A DNA stretch of 64,000 bases from an uncultured Agromyces sp. (GCA_913053875.1 CAJXGN010000006.1:170482-234481); one strand, 5' to 3'. Counted from the stretch's first letter, positions 22,255 through 32,536 are shown. Notes: generated from the letters alone by a model not told the origin. Program-made: numbers and translations.

Positions 22255-22281
22255 GTCTGATCCTCGGATTGCTGGTGCCCT

Positions 22282-22287
22282 TAAGAT
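22282..22287 (+). promoter_or_regulatory. -10 box TAAGAT, leaderless start of the M20 peptidase gene
   Basis: TAAGAT is followed by 7 nt (TACCCGC) and the ATG at 22295. No Shine-Dalgarno sequence is present. Confidence 0.55.
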
Positions 22288-22294
22288 TACCCGC

Positions 22295-23716
22295 ATGCAC
22301 CAGCCTGCCCCGAACGGGAGCGACCAGCCGTCCGCCGACGCTCGCGAGGAGCGCATCCGGGAGGCGGTGGACGCCGGTTTCCCGACGACCGTCGCCGAGC
22401 TGTCCCGGCTCGTGCGCATCCCCTCGGTCGCGTGGGCGAGCTTCGACCACGCGCACGTCGCTGCGAGCGCCGAGGCGGTCGCCGAGCTGCTGCGCGGACT
22501 CGACGTGTTCGAGACCGTCGAGATCGCCCGCGCGCCGATGGAGGGCAGCGCCGAGCTCGGCCAGCCCGCCGTGCTCGCCCGCCGCGCGGCGCGCAACGGC
22601 CGCCCGACCGTGCTGCTCTACGCGCACCACGACGTGCAGCCGCCCGGCGACGACGCCGGCTGGGACTCGCCGCCGTTCGAGCCGACCGCGCGCGGCGACC
22701 GCCTGTACGGACGCGGCGCCGCCGACGACAAGGCCGGCATCATGGCGCACGTCGCCGCGATCCGCGCCCTCGTCGCGGCCGGCGGCGACCCCGACCTCGG
22801 CATCGCGCTGTTCATCGAGGGCGAGGAGGAGGACGGCTCGCGCTCGTTCGCCAACTTCCTCGAGCTGCACCGCGACGCGCTGGCCGCCGACGCGATCGTC
22901 GTGGCCGACTCGACGAACTGGGACGCCGAGACGCCGGCGCTCACCGTCGCGCTCCGCGGCAACGTCACCTGCCGGGTCACGGTGTCGACCCTCGCGCACG
23001 CCTCGCACTCGGGCATGTTCGGCGGTGCCGTGCCCGACGCGATGATGCCGATGGCGCGCCTGCTCGCCTCCCTGCACGACGACGACGGCGCGGTCGCGGT
23101 CGAGGGCCTGCGCTCGATCGACATGGAGACCCCGCCGTACGACGAGGCGCAGCTGCGGGCCGAGGCGGGCCTGCTCGACGGCGTGACGCCCGTCGGCCGC
23201 GGCACGATCCCGCAGCGACTCTGGGCGCAGCCGGCCATCACGGTCACCGGCACCTCGGCGCCGCGCCTCGTCGACGCCTCGAACACGCTCTCGCCGTCGG
23301 TGACCATGAAGCTCAGCGTCCGGGTCGCGCCCGGCCAGTCGGCGACGGAGGCCGCCGAGGCGCTCGAGCGGCACCTGCGCACCCACGTGCCGTTCGGCGC
23401 GCACGTCGACATCGACGAGGTCGTCACGGGCGACCCGTTCCTGGTGGACACCGACGGCTGGGCGGTCGACGCGGTGCTCGAGGCGATGGCGGATGCGTGG
23501 GGGAGGGCCCCCGTGCAGACCGGCATCGGCGGCTCGATCCCGTTCATCGCCGACCTGACGCGCGTGTTCCCCGACGCGCAGATCCTCGTGACGGGCGTGG
23601 AGGACCCCGACTCGCGGGCGCACAGCCCGAACGAGTCGCTCCACCTCGGCGCGTTCAAGCGGTCGGTGCTCACCGAGGCGCTCTTCCTCGCCCGCCTGGA
23701 CCGACGCGGCGCCTGA
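22295..23716 (+). CDS. M20 family dipeptidase/metallopeptidase
   Basis: A 473-residue zinc peptidase of the M20 family. The metal and catalytic residues are in order: YAHHDVQPPGD (His, then catalytic Asp), GRGAADDKAG (bridging Asp), IEGEEEDGS (general base Glu then ligand Glu), IVVADSTNW (Asp) and, near the C-terminus, HSPNESLHLG (His). A dimerisation lid lies in the middle third. It lacks a signal peptide. It is likely a cytosolic dipeptidase; exact specificity cannot be read from the sequence. Confidence 0.92.
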   Translation: MHQPAPNGSDQPSADAREERIREAVDAGFPTTVAELSRLVRIPSVAWASFDHAHVAASAEAVAELLRGLDVFETVEIARAPMEGSAELGQPAVLARRAARNGRPTVLLYAHHDVQPPGDDAGWDSPPFEPTARGDRLYGRGAADDKAGIMAHVAAIRALVAAGGDPDLGIALFIEGEEEDGSRSFANFLELHRDALAADAIVVADSTNWDAETPALTVALRGNVTCRVTVSTLAHASHSGMFGGAVPDAMMPMARLLASLHDDDGAVAVEGLRSIDMETPPYDEAQLRAEAGLLDGVTPVGRGTIPQRLWAQPAITVTGTSAPRLVDASNTLSPSVTMKLSVRVAPGQSATEAAEALERHLRTHVPFGAHVDIDEVVTGDPFLVDTDGWAVDAVLEAMADAWGRAPVQTGIGGSIPFIADLTRVFPDAQILVTGVEDPDSRAHSPNESLHLGAFKRSVLTEALFLARLDRRGA

Positions 23717-23796
23717 GTGCGCACCGGGCCCCGAGGCATCCGCCCGGGGTAGAATCGCAGCGGACACACCGTCAGACGCATCGATCGAGGAGCACC

Positions 23797-24153
23797 ATGA
23801 CGCAGACCATCCCCGCCGAGACGGCCGCCCACGGCGTCACGCTGAGCGACAACGCCGCATCCAAGGTGAAGAGCCTGCTCGAACAGGAGGGTCGCGACGA
23901 CCTGCGCCTGCGGGTGGCGGTGCAGCCGGGCGGATGCTCCGGGCTGATCTACCAGCTCTACTTCGACGAGCGGCTGCTCGACGGCGACGCCACGGTCGAC
24001 TTCGACGGCGTCGAGGTGATCGTCGACCGCATGTCGGTGCCGTACCTCGACGGCGCGGCGATCGACTTCGAGGACACGATCCAGAAGCAGGGCTTCACGA
24101 TCGACAACCCGAACGCGCAGGGCAGCTGCGCCTGCGGCGACTCGTTCCACTGA
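23797..24153 (+). CDS. erpA: HesB/IscA-type iron-sulfur cluster insertion protein
   Basis: A-type carrier of 118 residues that delivers iron-sulfur clusters to target proteins. The three cluster cysteines are present: one in QPGGCSGLIY and two in GSCACGD near the C-terminus. The RBS GAGGAG lies 6 bp before the ATG at 23797. It lies upstream of the respiratory genes, which include the Rieske cluster protein, and is separated from them by a strong hairpin. Confidence 0.93.
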   Translation: MTQTIPAETAAHGVTLSDNAASKVKSLLEQEGRDDLRLRVAVQPGGCSGLIYQLYFDERLLDGDATVDFDGVEVIVDRMSVPYLDGAAIDFEDTIQKQGFTIDNPNAQGSCACGDSFH

Positions 24154-24165
24154 CCTGAACCCACC

Positions 24166-24198
24166 GAAGCGGGGGCGGCCCGAGGGCGCCCCCGCTTC
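24166..24198 (+). terminator. Terminator after erpA
   Basis: A perfect 11-bp repeat, GAAGCGGGGGC and GCCCCCGCTTC, around an 11-nt loop, starting 13 bp after the erpA stop. Confidence 0.8.
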
Positions 24199-24333
24199 GT
24201 CATGCCCGCATGCGCCCCGTCCGGTCGCGACGCGGCACCCTACCGTGCACACGGCAGGCGGCGCGTCGGAGTAGGCTAGGGGACGATCACCACTTCACTG
24301 AGAAGTGCCTACGAATCTCCCGAAAGGTCACCG

Positions 24334-25221
24334 GTGCGCCAGAACCGCCGTCTCCGATGGGCTGCTCTTCCGATCGCAGCGACACTCACAATCGTCCTCG
24401 CCGGATGCACGCAGGCGCAGTTGAACGGTTTCCTCCCGGGCTTCGTCGAGGGTGAGGCGCCCACGACGAACCAGACCGAGCGCATCTCGGGCCTGTGGGT
24501 CACCTCGTGGATCGTGCTGCTGGTGGTCGGCGTGATCACGTGGGGCCTCACGATCTGGGCGGTCGTGGTGTACCGCCGTCGCCGCGGCCAGACCGGCCTC
24601 CCGGTGCAGCTGCGCTACAACATGCCGATCGAGGTGTTCTACACCGTCGTGCCGCTCATCCTGGTGCTCGGCTTCTTCGCCTTCACCGTGCGCGACCAGA
24701 ACGAGATCGAGGCACGGTTCGAGAACCCGGACGTCACGGTCGAGGTCATCGCCAAGCAGTGGGCGTGGGACTTCAACTACGTCGACGAGAACGTGTACTC
24801 GCCCGGCATCCAGGGCCAGCCCGAGGAGGACGGCTCGCTGGTGGAGTCGGAGGTGCCGACCCTGGTGCTCCCGGTCAACCAGCAGATCGAGATCGAGCTC
24901 GAGTCGCGCGACGTGATCCACTCCTTCTGGGTCGTCGACTTCCTCTACAAGAAGGACATGTACCCGGGCAAGACCAACTACATGTCGATCGAGCCGATGC
25001 GCGAGGGCACCTACGCCGGCAAGTGCGCCGAACTCTGCGGCGAGTACCACTCGCTCATGCTCTTCAACGTCGAGGTCGTCTCGCAGGCCGAGTACGACGC
25101 CTACATCGACTCGCTGCGCGCGGCCGGCCAGACGGGCCAGCTGTCGAGCGAGTACGACCGCAACCAGAACCTGCCCGGCACGGGCGCGCCCGAGCTCGTC
25201 GAGCACGAAGAGGAGAACTGA
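24334..25221 (+). CDS. ctaC: Cytochrome c oxidase (aa3) subunit II
   Basis: Carries the CuA centre that takes electrons from cytochrome c. The 295-residue product has a lipoprotein signal (LTIVLAGC lipobox), two membrane helices, and a C-terminal cupredoxin domain with the CuA ligands in [14 protein letters not shown] plus the earlier His in VIHSFWV. It starts at GTG 24334 after GAAAGG. It is the first gene of ctaC-ctaD-ctaF. Confidence 0.96.
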   Translation: MRQNRRLRWAALPIAATLTIVLAGCTQAQLNGFLPGFVEGEAPTTNQTERISGLWVTSWIVLLVVGVITWGLTIWAVVVYRRRRGQTGLPVQLRYNMPIEVFYTVVPLILVLGFFAFTVRDQNEIEARFENPDVTVEVIAKQWAWDFNYVDENVYSPGIQGQPEEDGSLVESEVPTLVLPVNQQIEIELESRDVIHSFWVVDFLYKKDMYPGKTNYMSIEPMREGTYAGKCAELCGEYHSLMLFNVEVVSQAEYDAYIDSLRAAGQTGQLSSEYDRNQNLPGTGAPELVEHEEEN

Positions 25222-25226
25222 GCGCC

Positions 25227-26963
25227 ATGAGCACCACTGCCGCACCGGCCAAGCCGAGCGCGAGTCCGTCGCCGTTCGGCCCTCCCTCCGTGGAGCGCAA
25301 GGGCAACATCCTCGTCAAGTGGATCACCTCGACCGACCACAAGGTCATCGGGTACCTGTACCTGATCACGTCGTTCATCTACTTCTGCATCGGCGGCGTC
25401 ATGGCGCTGATCATCCGCGCCCAGCTGTTCGAGCCCGGCCTCGAGATCCTGCAGACCCGTGAGCAGTACAACCAGCTGTTCACGATGCACGGCACGATCA
25501 TGCTGCTCATGTTCGCGACCCCGCTCTTCGCCGGCTTCGCGAACGTGCTCATGCCGCTGCAGATCGGCGCGCCCGACGTCGCGTTCCCGCGACTGAACGC
25601 GCTGGCGTACTGGCTGTTCAACTTCGGCTCGCTCATGGCGGTGGCCGGCTTCCTCACCCCGCAGGGTGCGGCGTCGTTCGGCTGGTTCGCGTATCAACCA
25701 CTCGCGTCGACGACGTTCTCACCGGGTATCGGAGGAAACCTCTGGATGCTCGGGCTCGGCTTGTCGGGCTTCGGCACGATCATGGGTGCGGTCAACTTCA
25801 TCACCACGATCATCACGATGCGTGCGCCCGGCATGACCATGTTCCGCATGCCGATCTTCACGTGGAACACCCTCGTGACGTCGATCCTGGTGCTGCTCGC
25901 TTTCCCGGTGCTCGCCGCCGCGATCCTCGCCGCCTCGGCCGACCGCATCTTCGGCGCGCATATCTACGATCCCGCCAACGGCGGGGTGATCCTGTGGCAA
26001 CACCTGTTCTGGTTCTTCGGCCATCCGGAGGTCTACATCATCGCGCTGCCGTTCTTCGGCATCGTCTCGGAGATCTTCCCGGTCTTCAGCCGGAAGCCGA
26101 TCTTCGGCTACAAGACGCTCGTGTACGCGACCATCGCCATCGCCGCGCTGTCGGTCACGGTCTGGGCGCACCACATGTACGTCACCGGCTCGGTGCTGCT
26201 GCCGTTCTTCGCGCTGTTGACGATGCTGATCGCGGTGCCGACGGGCGTGAAGATCTTCAACTGGATCGGCACGATGTGGCGCGGCTCGATCACGTTCGAG
26301 ATGCCGCTCGTCTGGTCGCTCGGCTTCCTCATCACGTTCGTGTTCGGCGGTCTCACCGGCGTCATCCTCGCGTCGCCGCCGCTCGACTTCGCCGTCTCCG
26401 ACAGCTACTTCGTCGTGGCGCACTTCCACTACGTCGTGTTCGGCACGGTCGTGTTCGCGATGTTCGCCGGCTTCTACTTCTGGTGGCCGAAGTGGACGGG
26501 CAAGATGCTCAGCGAACGCCTCGGCGCCTGGCACTTCTGGCTGCTGTTCATCGGCTTCCACACGACGTTCCTCATCCAGCACTGGCTGGGCGTCGTGGGC
26601 ATGCCGCGCCGGTACTACTCGTACCTGCCCGAGGACAACATCACCTGGATGAACCAGCTCTCCACCATCGGTGCGATGATCCTGGCCGTGTCGATGATCC
26701 CGTTCTTCCTGAACGTCTTCATCACCGCCCGGCGTGCGCCCAAGGTGACCGTGAACGACCCGTGGGGCTACGGCCGTTCGCTCGAGTGGGCGACCAGCTG
26801 CCCGCCGCCGCGGCACAACTTCACGTCGATCCCGCGCATCCGCTCGGAGTCGCCGGCGTTCGACCTGAACCACCCCGAGGCCGCCCTTCCGATCGGCATC
26901 GGGCCGGCGAAGGATGCACCGGATGCTCCGACGTACGAGGTCACCGAAGGGAAGGTCAAGTAG
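25227..26963 (+). CDS. ctaD: Cytochrome c oxidase (aa3) subunit I
   Basis: Catalytic subunit with heme a and the heme a3/CuB site, 578 residues and 12 membrane helices. Heme and CuB ligands are visible in [33 protein letters not shown] and [11 protein letters not shown]. The proton-channel Glu lies in the FFGHPEVY segment. The ATG at 25227 lies 5 bp after ctaC. The C-terminal tail past the last helix is about 80 residues and proline-rich. Confidence 0.97.
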   Translation: MSTTAAPAKPSASPSPFGPPSVERKGNILVKWITSTDHKVIGYLYLITSFIYFCIGGVMALIIRAQLFEPGLEILQTREQYNQLFTMHGTIMLLMFATPLFAGFANVLMPLQIGAPDVAFPRLNALAYWLFNFGSLMAVAGFLTPQGAASFGWFAYQPLASTTFSPGIGGNLWMLGLGLSGFGTIMGAVNFITTIITMRAPGMTMFRMPIFTWNTLVTSILVLLAFPVLAAAILAASADRIFGAHIYDPANGGVILWQHLFWFFGHPEVYIIALPFFGIVSEIFPVFSRKPIFGYKTLVYATIAIAALSVTVWAHHMYVTGSVLLPFFALLTMLIAVPTGVKIFNWIGTMWRGSITFEMPLVWSLGFLITFVFGGLTGVILASPPLDFAVSDSYFVVAHFHYVVFGTVVFAMFAGFYFWWPKWTGKMLSERLGAWHFWLLFIGFHTTFLIQHWLGVVGMPRRYYSYLPEDNITWMNQLSTIGAMILAVSMIPFFLNVFITARRAPKVTVNDPWGYGRSLEWATSCPPPRHNFTSIPRIRSESPAFDLNHPEAALPIGIGPAKDAPDAPTYEVTEGKVK

Positions 26964-27380
26964 ATGCGGGCCAATGTCGCCATCTTCTGGGTGATCGGCG
27001 CGTTCTTCGCACTCGCCGATGTCGCGTACATCGTGTGGACGATCGTCGAGACCGGCGAGCCCGAGTGGGTCGGCCTGGTCGCGATCGCGCTGAGCGCGGT
27101 GCTGGCGGCGTTCATCGCCTTCTACCTCGGCCGGGTGCACAAGGCCCAGGGCGGCGAGCTGCCCGAGGACCGGGTCGACGCGAACATCGACGACGGCGAC
27201 GCGGAGCTCGGCTTCTTCAGCCCGTGGAGCTGGTGGCCGATCATGCTGGCCGCCGCCGCGGCGCTCGGGTTCCTCGGCCTCGCGGTCGGGTTCTGGATCA
27301 CGTTCATCGCGGTGCCGGTGGTCGTCATCAGCCTCGTCGGCTGGACCTACGAGTACTACCGGGGCAACTTCGCCCGCTGA
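26964..27380 (+). CDS. ctaF: Cytochrome c oxidase subunit IV (actinobacterial CtaF)
   Basis: A 138-residue membrane protein immediately after the ctaD stop with no gap. It has four hydrophobic segments (near 5-27, 31-50, 84-102 and 106-127) and the GFFSPWSWWPI motif typical of the actinobacterial fourth subunit. It belongs to the oxidase within the bcc-aa3 supercomplex. Confidence 0.93.
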   Translation: MRANVAIFWVIGAFFALADVAYIVWTIVETGEPEWVGLVAIALSAVLAAFIAFYLGRVHKAQGGELPEDRVDANIDDGDAELGFFSPWSWWPIMLAAAAALGFLGLAVGFWITFIAVPVVVISLVGWTYEYYRGNFAR

Positions 27381-27401
27381 GCGCCGTAGCGCACGTCTCA
27401 T

Positions 27402-27438
27402 GCGCGTCGCCCCGACCTGAAGGGTCGGGGCGACGCGC
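27402..27438. terminator. Strong bidirectional terminator between ctaF and the methyltransferase gene
   Basis: A 15-16-bp perfect stem (27402-27417 with 27423-27438) around a 5-nt TGAAG loop. It separates convergent genes. Confidence 0.85.
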
Positions 27439-27448
27439 GTTTCGCGTC

Positions 27449-28294
27449 TCAGCGCGCGCGGGTGAACACGAGGAGCTCGACGTCGACCGTGACCGGCCCA
27501 TGGGGCGTCTGTCGGTCCGTGGAGGCGTGGTGGGCGGACGGACCCATGCGCACCAGGTCGTCCACGAGGGGCGTGGATGCGGGCAGCTCACCGGCCACGC
27601 GCGTCGCGTCGTGGAGGCGGAGACCGGCCTCCGCGGCATCCGACTGCACCTGCTCGCGCTTGCCCGACCGCACGTCGATCATGCCGCCGGCTCCCCGCAG
27701 CTCGCCAAGGTGGCCCGGTGACGGGATCACCGTGATCAGGCGCCCGCCCGGCGCGAGCACCCGCGCGAACTCGGGCAGGTTGCGCGGAGCGAACACGTTC
27801 AGGGCCCGGTCGACGACCCCTGATGCGATCGGCAGCGGCGACCAGAGGTCGAGCACGACCCCGAGTACGGGTGCATCGGATGCCTCGCGCGCGCGCCGCA
27901 CGGCCGCCCGGACGGCGTCGGGGGAGAGGTCCGCCATGAGGGCCGCTGCGGGCGCCTGCAGGCCCGCGAGCGAGGTGGCGGCGTACTGTCCGGTGCCGCA
28001 GCCCAGGTCGGCGAGCACCGCACCCTCGGTCGCGTCCTCGGCGACCGCACGCGCCACCGCGCCTCGCAGCGAGCGGTACGGCTCGCTGCCGAGCACGCGC
28101 TCGCGCGCAGCGAGCATCTCCGCCGTGTCGCCGCGCACGTTCGGGCGCCTGCGCGGGAAGAGCGTCAGGTAGCCCCGACGGTTCGCGTCGAATGCGTGTC
28201 CGTCGGCGCAGCGGACGGTGCCGTGCACGTCGCCTCCCAGCGGGGAGACGCAGAACGGGCACCGCAGCAGATCGACGGTGGGTCGATCGGTCAT
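27449..28294 (-). CDS. Putative 23S rRNA (guanine-N1) methyltransferase, RlmA family
   Basis: A 281-residue SAM-dependent methyltransferase. An N-terminal zinc finger (LLRCPFCVSPL then VRCADGHAFD) is followed by the GYLTLFP segment and the SAM motif VLADLGCGTGQYAA. The zinc finger followed by this motif is the RlmA layout (G745 or G748 of 23S rRNA). NVFAPRNLPEFARVLAPGG marks the later core. It sits between the cta and qcr genes but has no evident link to respiration. The exact rRNA target is inferred. Confidence 0.82.
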   Translation of the reverse strand: MTDRPTVDLLRCPFCVSPLGGDVHGTVRCADGHAFDANRRGYLTLFPRRRPNVRGDTAEMLAARERVLGSEPYRSLRGAVARAVAEDATEGAVLADLGCGTGQYAATSLAGLQAPAAALMADLSPDAVRAAVRRAREASDAPVLGVVLDLWSPLPIASGVVDRALNVFAPRNLPEFARVLAPGGRLITVIPSPGHLGELRGAGGMIDVRSGKREQVQSDAAEAGLRLHDATRVAGELPASTPLVDDLVRMGPSAHHASTDRQTPHGPVTVDVELLVFTRAR

Positions 28295-28319
28295 GCGGTG
28301 CCCGATCCGGGTGGTGCGA

Positions 28320-29936
28320 CTAGTGGTGGTCGGAGTGCGACGCCTCGAGCTCGGCCCGGGTGACCGGCGCGATGCGGTCCTCGAAGAACCAGCGGGAGAA
28401 GCCGGCGCGCATCTTCTGCCAGACCGAGATCCTGCCGCGTGCGTCGGGACGGATCATGAGCGGCGCGTAGCTCTCGTAGCTCACGAGGCGCCAGCGGTCG
28501 TACTCGTCGAGGGGCTGGTGCACCTCGATGAACTCGCCGCCGGGCAGCTTCACGATGCGTCCGGACTCGTAGCCGTGCAGTACGACCTCGCGGTCCTTCT
28601 TCTGCAGGGCGAGGCACACGCGCTTCGTGATGAAGTACGCGAGGAACGGCCCGAGGATGACCACGGCCTGGAGGGAGTGGATGACCCCCTCCATCGTGAG
28701 CTTGAAGTGCGTCGCGATGAGGTCGGAGCTCGCCGCCGCCCAGAGGCCGGCGTAGAACGTGACGCCCGCGGCACCGATCGCGGTGCGGGTCGGCGCGTTG
28801 CGCGGACGGTCGGCGATGTGGTGCTCGCGCTTGTCGCCGGTGATCCACGCCTCGATGAAGGGGTAGATGAACACCAGGCCGAGGAACACGAGCAGGCCCA
28901 CGAGCGGCACGAGGATGTTGAACGACCACGTGCGCTCGAGCCAGACGAACTCCCACCCCGGCGGGATGAGGCGCAGGGCGCCGTCGGCGAAGCCGATGTA
29001 CCAGTCGGGCTGGGTACCGGCCGACACGGGGGACGGGTCGTACGGGCCGTAGTTCCAGATCGGGTTGATCGTGAACAGCGACGCGATCAGCGCGAGGACA
29101 CCGAAGACGATGAAGAAGAAGCCACCGGCCTTCGCGGCGTACACCGGGAGGATGGGCGGGCCGACCGCGTTCTGCTGCGTCTTGCCGGGCGCGGCGTACT
29201 GGGTGTGCTTGTGCACGACCACGAACAGCAGGTGCACCGCGATCAGCGCGACGATGATGGCCGGCAGCAGCAGGATGTGCAGCGTGTACAGGCGACCCAC
29301 GATCGCCGTGCCCGGGAACTCGCCGCCGAACAGGAGGAAGGAGGTCCAGGTGCCGATCACCGGCATGCCCTTGATCATGCCGTCGATGATGCGGAGGCCG
29401 TTGCCCGAGAGCAGGTCGTCGGGGAGCGAGTAGCCCGTGAAGCCCTCGCCCATGGCGAGGACGAAGAGCACGAAGCCGATGACCCAGTTCAGCTCACGCG
29501 GCTTGCGGAACGCACCCGTGAAGAAGATGCGGAGCATGTGCAGGCCGATGGCCGCCACGAACAGCAGCGCCGCCCAGTGGTGCATCTGGCGCACGAAGAG
29601 GCCGCCGCGCAGGTCGAACGAGATGTCGAGCGTCGACGCCATGGCGACCGACATCTCGATGCCCTTGAGCGGCACGTACGAGCCCTCGTAGTGGACCTCG
29701 GCCATCGACGCCTGGAAGAAGAACGTCAGGAAGGTGCCCGAGATGAGCACGACGACGAAGCTGAAGAGCGCGATCTCACCGAGCAGGAAGGACCAGTGGT
29801 CGGGGAAGGCCTTGCGGCCGAGCTCCTTGACGACGGTCGAGATGCTCGTGCGCTCGTCGATGTAGTTCGACGCGGCGGCGGTGAAGCCGCCCTTCCGCTT
29901 CTCGGGGGCGCTGGTGGTCGGTGCTGCGGTGCTCAA
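28320..29936 (-). CDS. qcrB: Cytochrome bc1 complex cytochrome b subunit
   Basis: Quinol-oxidising membrane subunit, 538 residues. Eight helices carry the paired heme-ligand histidines (RQMHHWAALLFVAAIGLHMLR in the N-terminal half and LHILLLPAIIVALIAVHLL later), and the Qo-site PDWY-type motif appears as QPDWYIGF. An extended C-terminal region of about 130 residues is typical of actinobacteria. The start is TTG 29936, whose TTGA overlaps the qcrA stop, with GGGAG 8 bp upstream. Confidence 0.94.
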   Translation of the reverse strand: MSTAAPTTSAPEKRKGGFTAAASNYIDERTSISTVVKELGRKAFPDHWSFLLGEIALFSFVVVLISGTFLTFFFQASMAEVHYEGSYVPLKGIEMSVAMASTLDISFDLRGGLFVRQMHHWAALLFVAAIGLHMLRIFFTGAFRKPRELNWVIGFVLFVLAMGEGFTGYSLPDDLLSGNGLRIIDGMIKGMPVIGTWTSFLLFGGEFPGTAIVGRLYTLHILLLPAIIVALIAVHLLFVVVHKHTQYAAPGKTQQNAVGPPILPVYAAKAGGFFFIVFGVLALIASLFTINPIWNYGPYDPSPVSAGTQPDWYIGFADGALRLIPPGWEFVWLERTWSFNILVPLVGLLVFLGLVFIYPFIEAWITGDKREHHIADRPRNAPTRTAIGAAGVTFYAGLWAAASSDLIATHFKLTMEGVIHSLQAVVILGPFLAYFITKRVCLALQKKDREVVLHGYESGRIVKLPGGEFIEVHQPLDEYDRWRLVSYESYAPLMIRPDARGRISVWQKMRAGFSRWFFEDRIAPVTRAELEASHSDHH

Positions 29937-31009
29937 TGACGCTCCCAGAAGCTCGGGCCGACGGGTTCGGTGAAGTCGCTCTGCGCGACGAGGTAGCCCT
30001 CGTCGTCCACCGCGATGGGCAGCTGGGGGAGCGGCCGCTTCGCCGGGCCGAAGATGACCTCGCAGTGGTTCGCGACGTCGAACTGCGACTGGTGGCACGG
30101 GCAGAGCAGGTGGTGCGTGTGCTGCTCGTACAGAGCCACGGGGCATCCGACGTGCGTGCAGATCTTGGAGTACGCCACGATGCCCTGGTACGACCAGTCG
30201 GCGCGGTCGGGGGTCTCGTTGAGTTCCTCCGGATTGAGGCGCATGAGGAGGACGGCCGCCTTGGCCTTCTCCTCGAGCCGGTGGTGCTCGAGCTCGTTCA
30301 GCCCCTCCGGAATCACGTGGAAGGCGCTGCCGATGGTGATGTCGCTGGCCTTGATGGGCACGCCCGAGGGGTCGAGCGTGAGGCGCGTGCCCTGCGTCCA
30401 CATGGTGTGGCTGAGCAGCTCGACCGGGTCCTGGTCCTGCGGCGCGAGCCCGCGGAAGAGCACGACGGCCGGCAGCGGGAAGACCACGAGCGCACCGATG
30501 AGGCTGTTGCGGATGACGGAGCGGCGCGTGAAGCCCGACTCCTGGTCGGCGTCCTGGAAGACCTTCACGGCGCCCGCGCGGGTCTCCTCGGAGCCTCGGA
30601 CGGGGTGGCGCTCATCCACGAGCTCGACGTCGTGCATGAGCGCCTTGGCCCAGTGCACCGCGCCGAAGCCGATCGCGAGGAGGGCGAGCGAGACGCCGAG
30701 GCCGAAGGACAGGTTGTTGAGCCGGACGTCGAAGACGTCGTTCGACTCCATCGGGAAGATCATGTACGCGGCGATCGCCCACACGCTGCCGACGATCGAC
30801 AGGTAGAACATCGTGTAGACGGCTCGCTCCGCCGTCTTCGCCTTCTTCGGGTCCTCGTCGGTGACCCGCTTGCGGTGCGGCGGGAATCCGGGGTTCTCGA
30901 ATCCGTCCGCGACGACCACTGCGGTCCCGGGGGAGGCGGCGACCTCGTGCTCGTGCGATGACGAGCCGGCAGCGGCGATGTCGGTACCGCCGTTGTCGTC
31001 CTGTGCCAT
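29933..31009 (-). CDS. qcrA: Cytochrome bc1 complex Rieske iron-sulfur subunit
   Basis: Holds the [2Fe-2S] cluster that takes electrons from quinol. The 358-residue protein has three N-terminal membrane helices, as usual in actinobacteria, and the cluster motifs CTHVGCPV and CPCHQSQF. The ATG at 31009 follows AAGGAGAA. It lies between qcrC and qcrB on the same strand, and its stop overlaps the qcrB TTG. Confidence 0.95.
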   Translation of the reverse strand: MAQDDNGGTDIAAAGSSSHEHEVAASPGTAVVVADGFENPGFPPHRKRVTDEDPKKAKTAERAVYTMFYLSIVGSVWAIAAYMIFPMESNDVFDVRLNNLSFGLGVSLALLAIGFGAVHWAKALMHDVELVDERHPVRGSEETRAGAVKVFQDADQESGFTRRSVIRNSLIGALVVFPLPAVVLFRGLAPQDQDPVELLSHTMWTQGTRLTLDPSGVPIKASDITIGSAFHVIPEGLNELEHHRLEEKAKAAVLLMRLNPEELNETPDRADWSYQGIVAYSKICTHVGCPVALYEQHTHHLLCPCHQSQFDVANHCEVIFGPAKRPLPQLPIAVDDEGYLVAQSDFTEPVGPSFWERH

Positions 31010-31045
31010 GGTTCTCCTTCTTACGCTTCCTCGTCGCCCGTGCGC

Positions 31046-31837
31046 CTAGTTCGACTTCGCCGTGATCCACACGGTGATCGCCACGATGGTGCCGAGACCG
31101 AAGATCCAGATGAAGAGTCCCTCGGACACGGGGCCGAGCGAGCCGAGCTCGAATCCACCCGGGGAGCGGTTGTCCTGGATGTACTGCAGGTAGGTGATGA
31201 TGTCGCGCTTGTCTTCCGGCGTGATGTTCAGGTCGTTGAAGACCGGCATGTTCTGCGGGCCGGTGACCATCGCCTCGTAGATGTGCACGCCCGAGACGTC
31301 GTTCAGCGCGGGGGCGTACTTGCCCTCGGTGAGTGCGCCGCCGGCACCCGCGACGTTGTGGCACATCGCGCAGTTGATGCGGAACAGCTCCGCGCCGTTC
31401 GCGGCGTCGCCGCCGCCGTTCACGAGGTGGTCGGCGGGGATGTCCGGGCCCGGGCCGAGGGACGCGACGTAGTAGGCGAGCTGCTTGGTCTGCTCATCGG
31501 TGAACTGGACCGGCTTCTGCTCCGCCTGCGGGCCCTGCATCTGCATGGGCATGCGGCCGGTGCCGACCTGGAAGTCGACCGCGGCCGCGCCGACGCCGAC
31601 GAGGCTCGGGCCGGCCTCCGTGCCCTGGGCGTCGAGGCCGTGGCACGTGGCGCAGTTCGCCTGGAAGAGCTTCTTGCCCTCTTCGATGGTCTGCTGCGAC
31701 GTCGCCTCGACCTCGGCCTGCGCGGTACCCGTGCTGAAGGCGGCGTACGCACCGCCCGTGAACACGAGGCCCAGGGCGAGCAGTGCCACGGTGGCGAGCG
31801 GGGAACGTCGTCCCGTCCGACGCTTCGAGCTGGTCAT
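31046..31837 (-). CDS. qcrC: Diheme cytochrome c subunit of the bc1 complex
   Basis: A 263-residue membrane-anchored cytochrome with two heme sites, CATCH and CAMCH. It has an N-terminal membrane helix (LATVALLALGLVFTGGAYAA) and a C-terminal helix (GLFIWIFGLGTIVAITVWI). Two hemes c in this subunit replace a separate cytochrome c and are the mark of the bcc-aa3 supercomplex. The ATG at 31837 is preceded by AGGAAGAG. Confidence 0.95.
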   Translation of the reverse strand: MTSSKRRTGRRSPLATVALLALGLVFTGGAYAAFSTGTAQAEVEATSQQTIEEGKKLFQANCATCHGLDAQGTEAGPSLVGVGAAAVDFQVGTGRMPMQMQGPQAEQKPVQFTDEQTKQLAYYVASLGPGPDIPADHLVNGGGDAANGAELFRINCAMCHNVAGAGGALTEGKYAPALNDVSGVHIYEAMVTGPQNMPVFNDLNITPEDKRDIITYLQYIQDNRSPGGFELGSLGPVSEGLFIWIFGLGTIVAITVWITAKSN

Positions 31838-31887
31838 CGTTCTCTTCCTGTTGCGGTGCATGCGGATGGTCGTGGGCTCCCCGTGCG

Positions 31888-32523
31888 TCATTTGAGGACG
31901 TAGATGACGAAGAAGAGGCCGATCCAGACGACGTCGACGAAGTGCCAGTAGTACGACACGACGATCGCGCTCGTCGCCTCCTTGTGCCCGAAGTGCGACA
32001 CCGCGTAGGCGCGGCCGACCACGAGCAGCATGGCGATGAGGCCGCCGGTCACGTGCAGGGCGTGGAAACCGGTGGTGAGGTAGAAGGCGGAGCCGTATGC
32101 GTTCGAGTCGAAGGCGATGCCCTCGGCGACGAGCTGCGCGTACTCGAGCACCTGGCCCGACACGAAGATGGCGCCGAGCACGTAGCTCAGCAGGAACCAC
32201 TCGACGAGGCCCCACTTCATGAGGTTGAACGGCCCACCGGTGCGGCGCGGCTGGAAGCGCTCCGCCGCGAAGACGCCGAACTGCGCCGTGAACGAGGAGG
32301 CGACCAGGATCGCCGTGTTGATCGCGGCGAACGGCACGTTCAGCCGGCCGGCCTCGAAGTTCCAGAGCTCGGGCGACGTGGACCGCAGCGTGAAGTAGAT
32401 CGCGAAGAGGCCGGCGAAGAACATCACCTCGCTGCCGAGCCAGACGATCGTGCCCACCGCGACGGTGTTGGGCCTGTTGATCACGGGCGGTGTGGCCGCA
32501 GGGGCGATTGAAGAGCTCGTCAC
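31888..32523 (-). CDS. ctaE: Cytochrome c oxidase subunit III
   Basis: Membrane subunit of the aa3 oxidase, 211 residues. Five helices with the conserved [17 protein letters not shown], the [11 protein letters not shown] histidines and [15 protein letters not shown]. Two starts are possible. The ATG at 32532 lies inside a CATAAT -10 box, and the GTG at 32523 lies 7 nt after that box, so the GTG is preferred as a leaderless start. It is first in the ctaE-qcrC-qcrA-qcrB run. Confidence 0.93.
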   Translation of the reverse strand: MTSSSIAPAATPPVINRPNTVAVGTIVWLGSEVMFFAGLFAIYFTLRSTSPELWNFEAGRLNVPFAAINTAILVASSFTAQFGVFAAERFQPRRTGGPFNLMKWGLVEWFLLSYVLGAIFVSGQVLEYAQLVAEGIAFDSNAYGSAFYLTTGFHALHVTGGLIAMLLVVGRAYAVSHFGHKEATSAIVVSYYWHFVDVVWIGLFFVIYVLK

Positions 32524-32530
32524 GCTCCCC

Positions 32531-32536
32531 ATTATG
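32531..32536 (-). promoter_or_regulatory. -10 box CATAAT, leaderless start of ctaE-qcrCAB
   Basis: On the minus strand CATAAT is followed by 7 nt (GGGGAGC) and the ctaE GTG. Confidence 0.5.
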
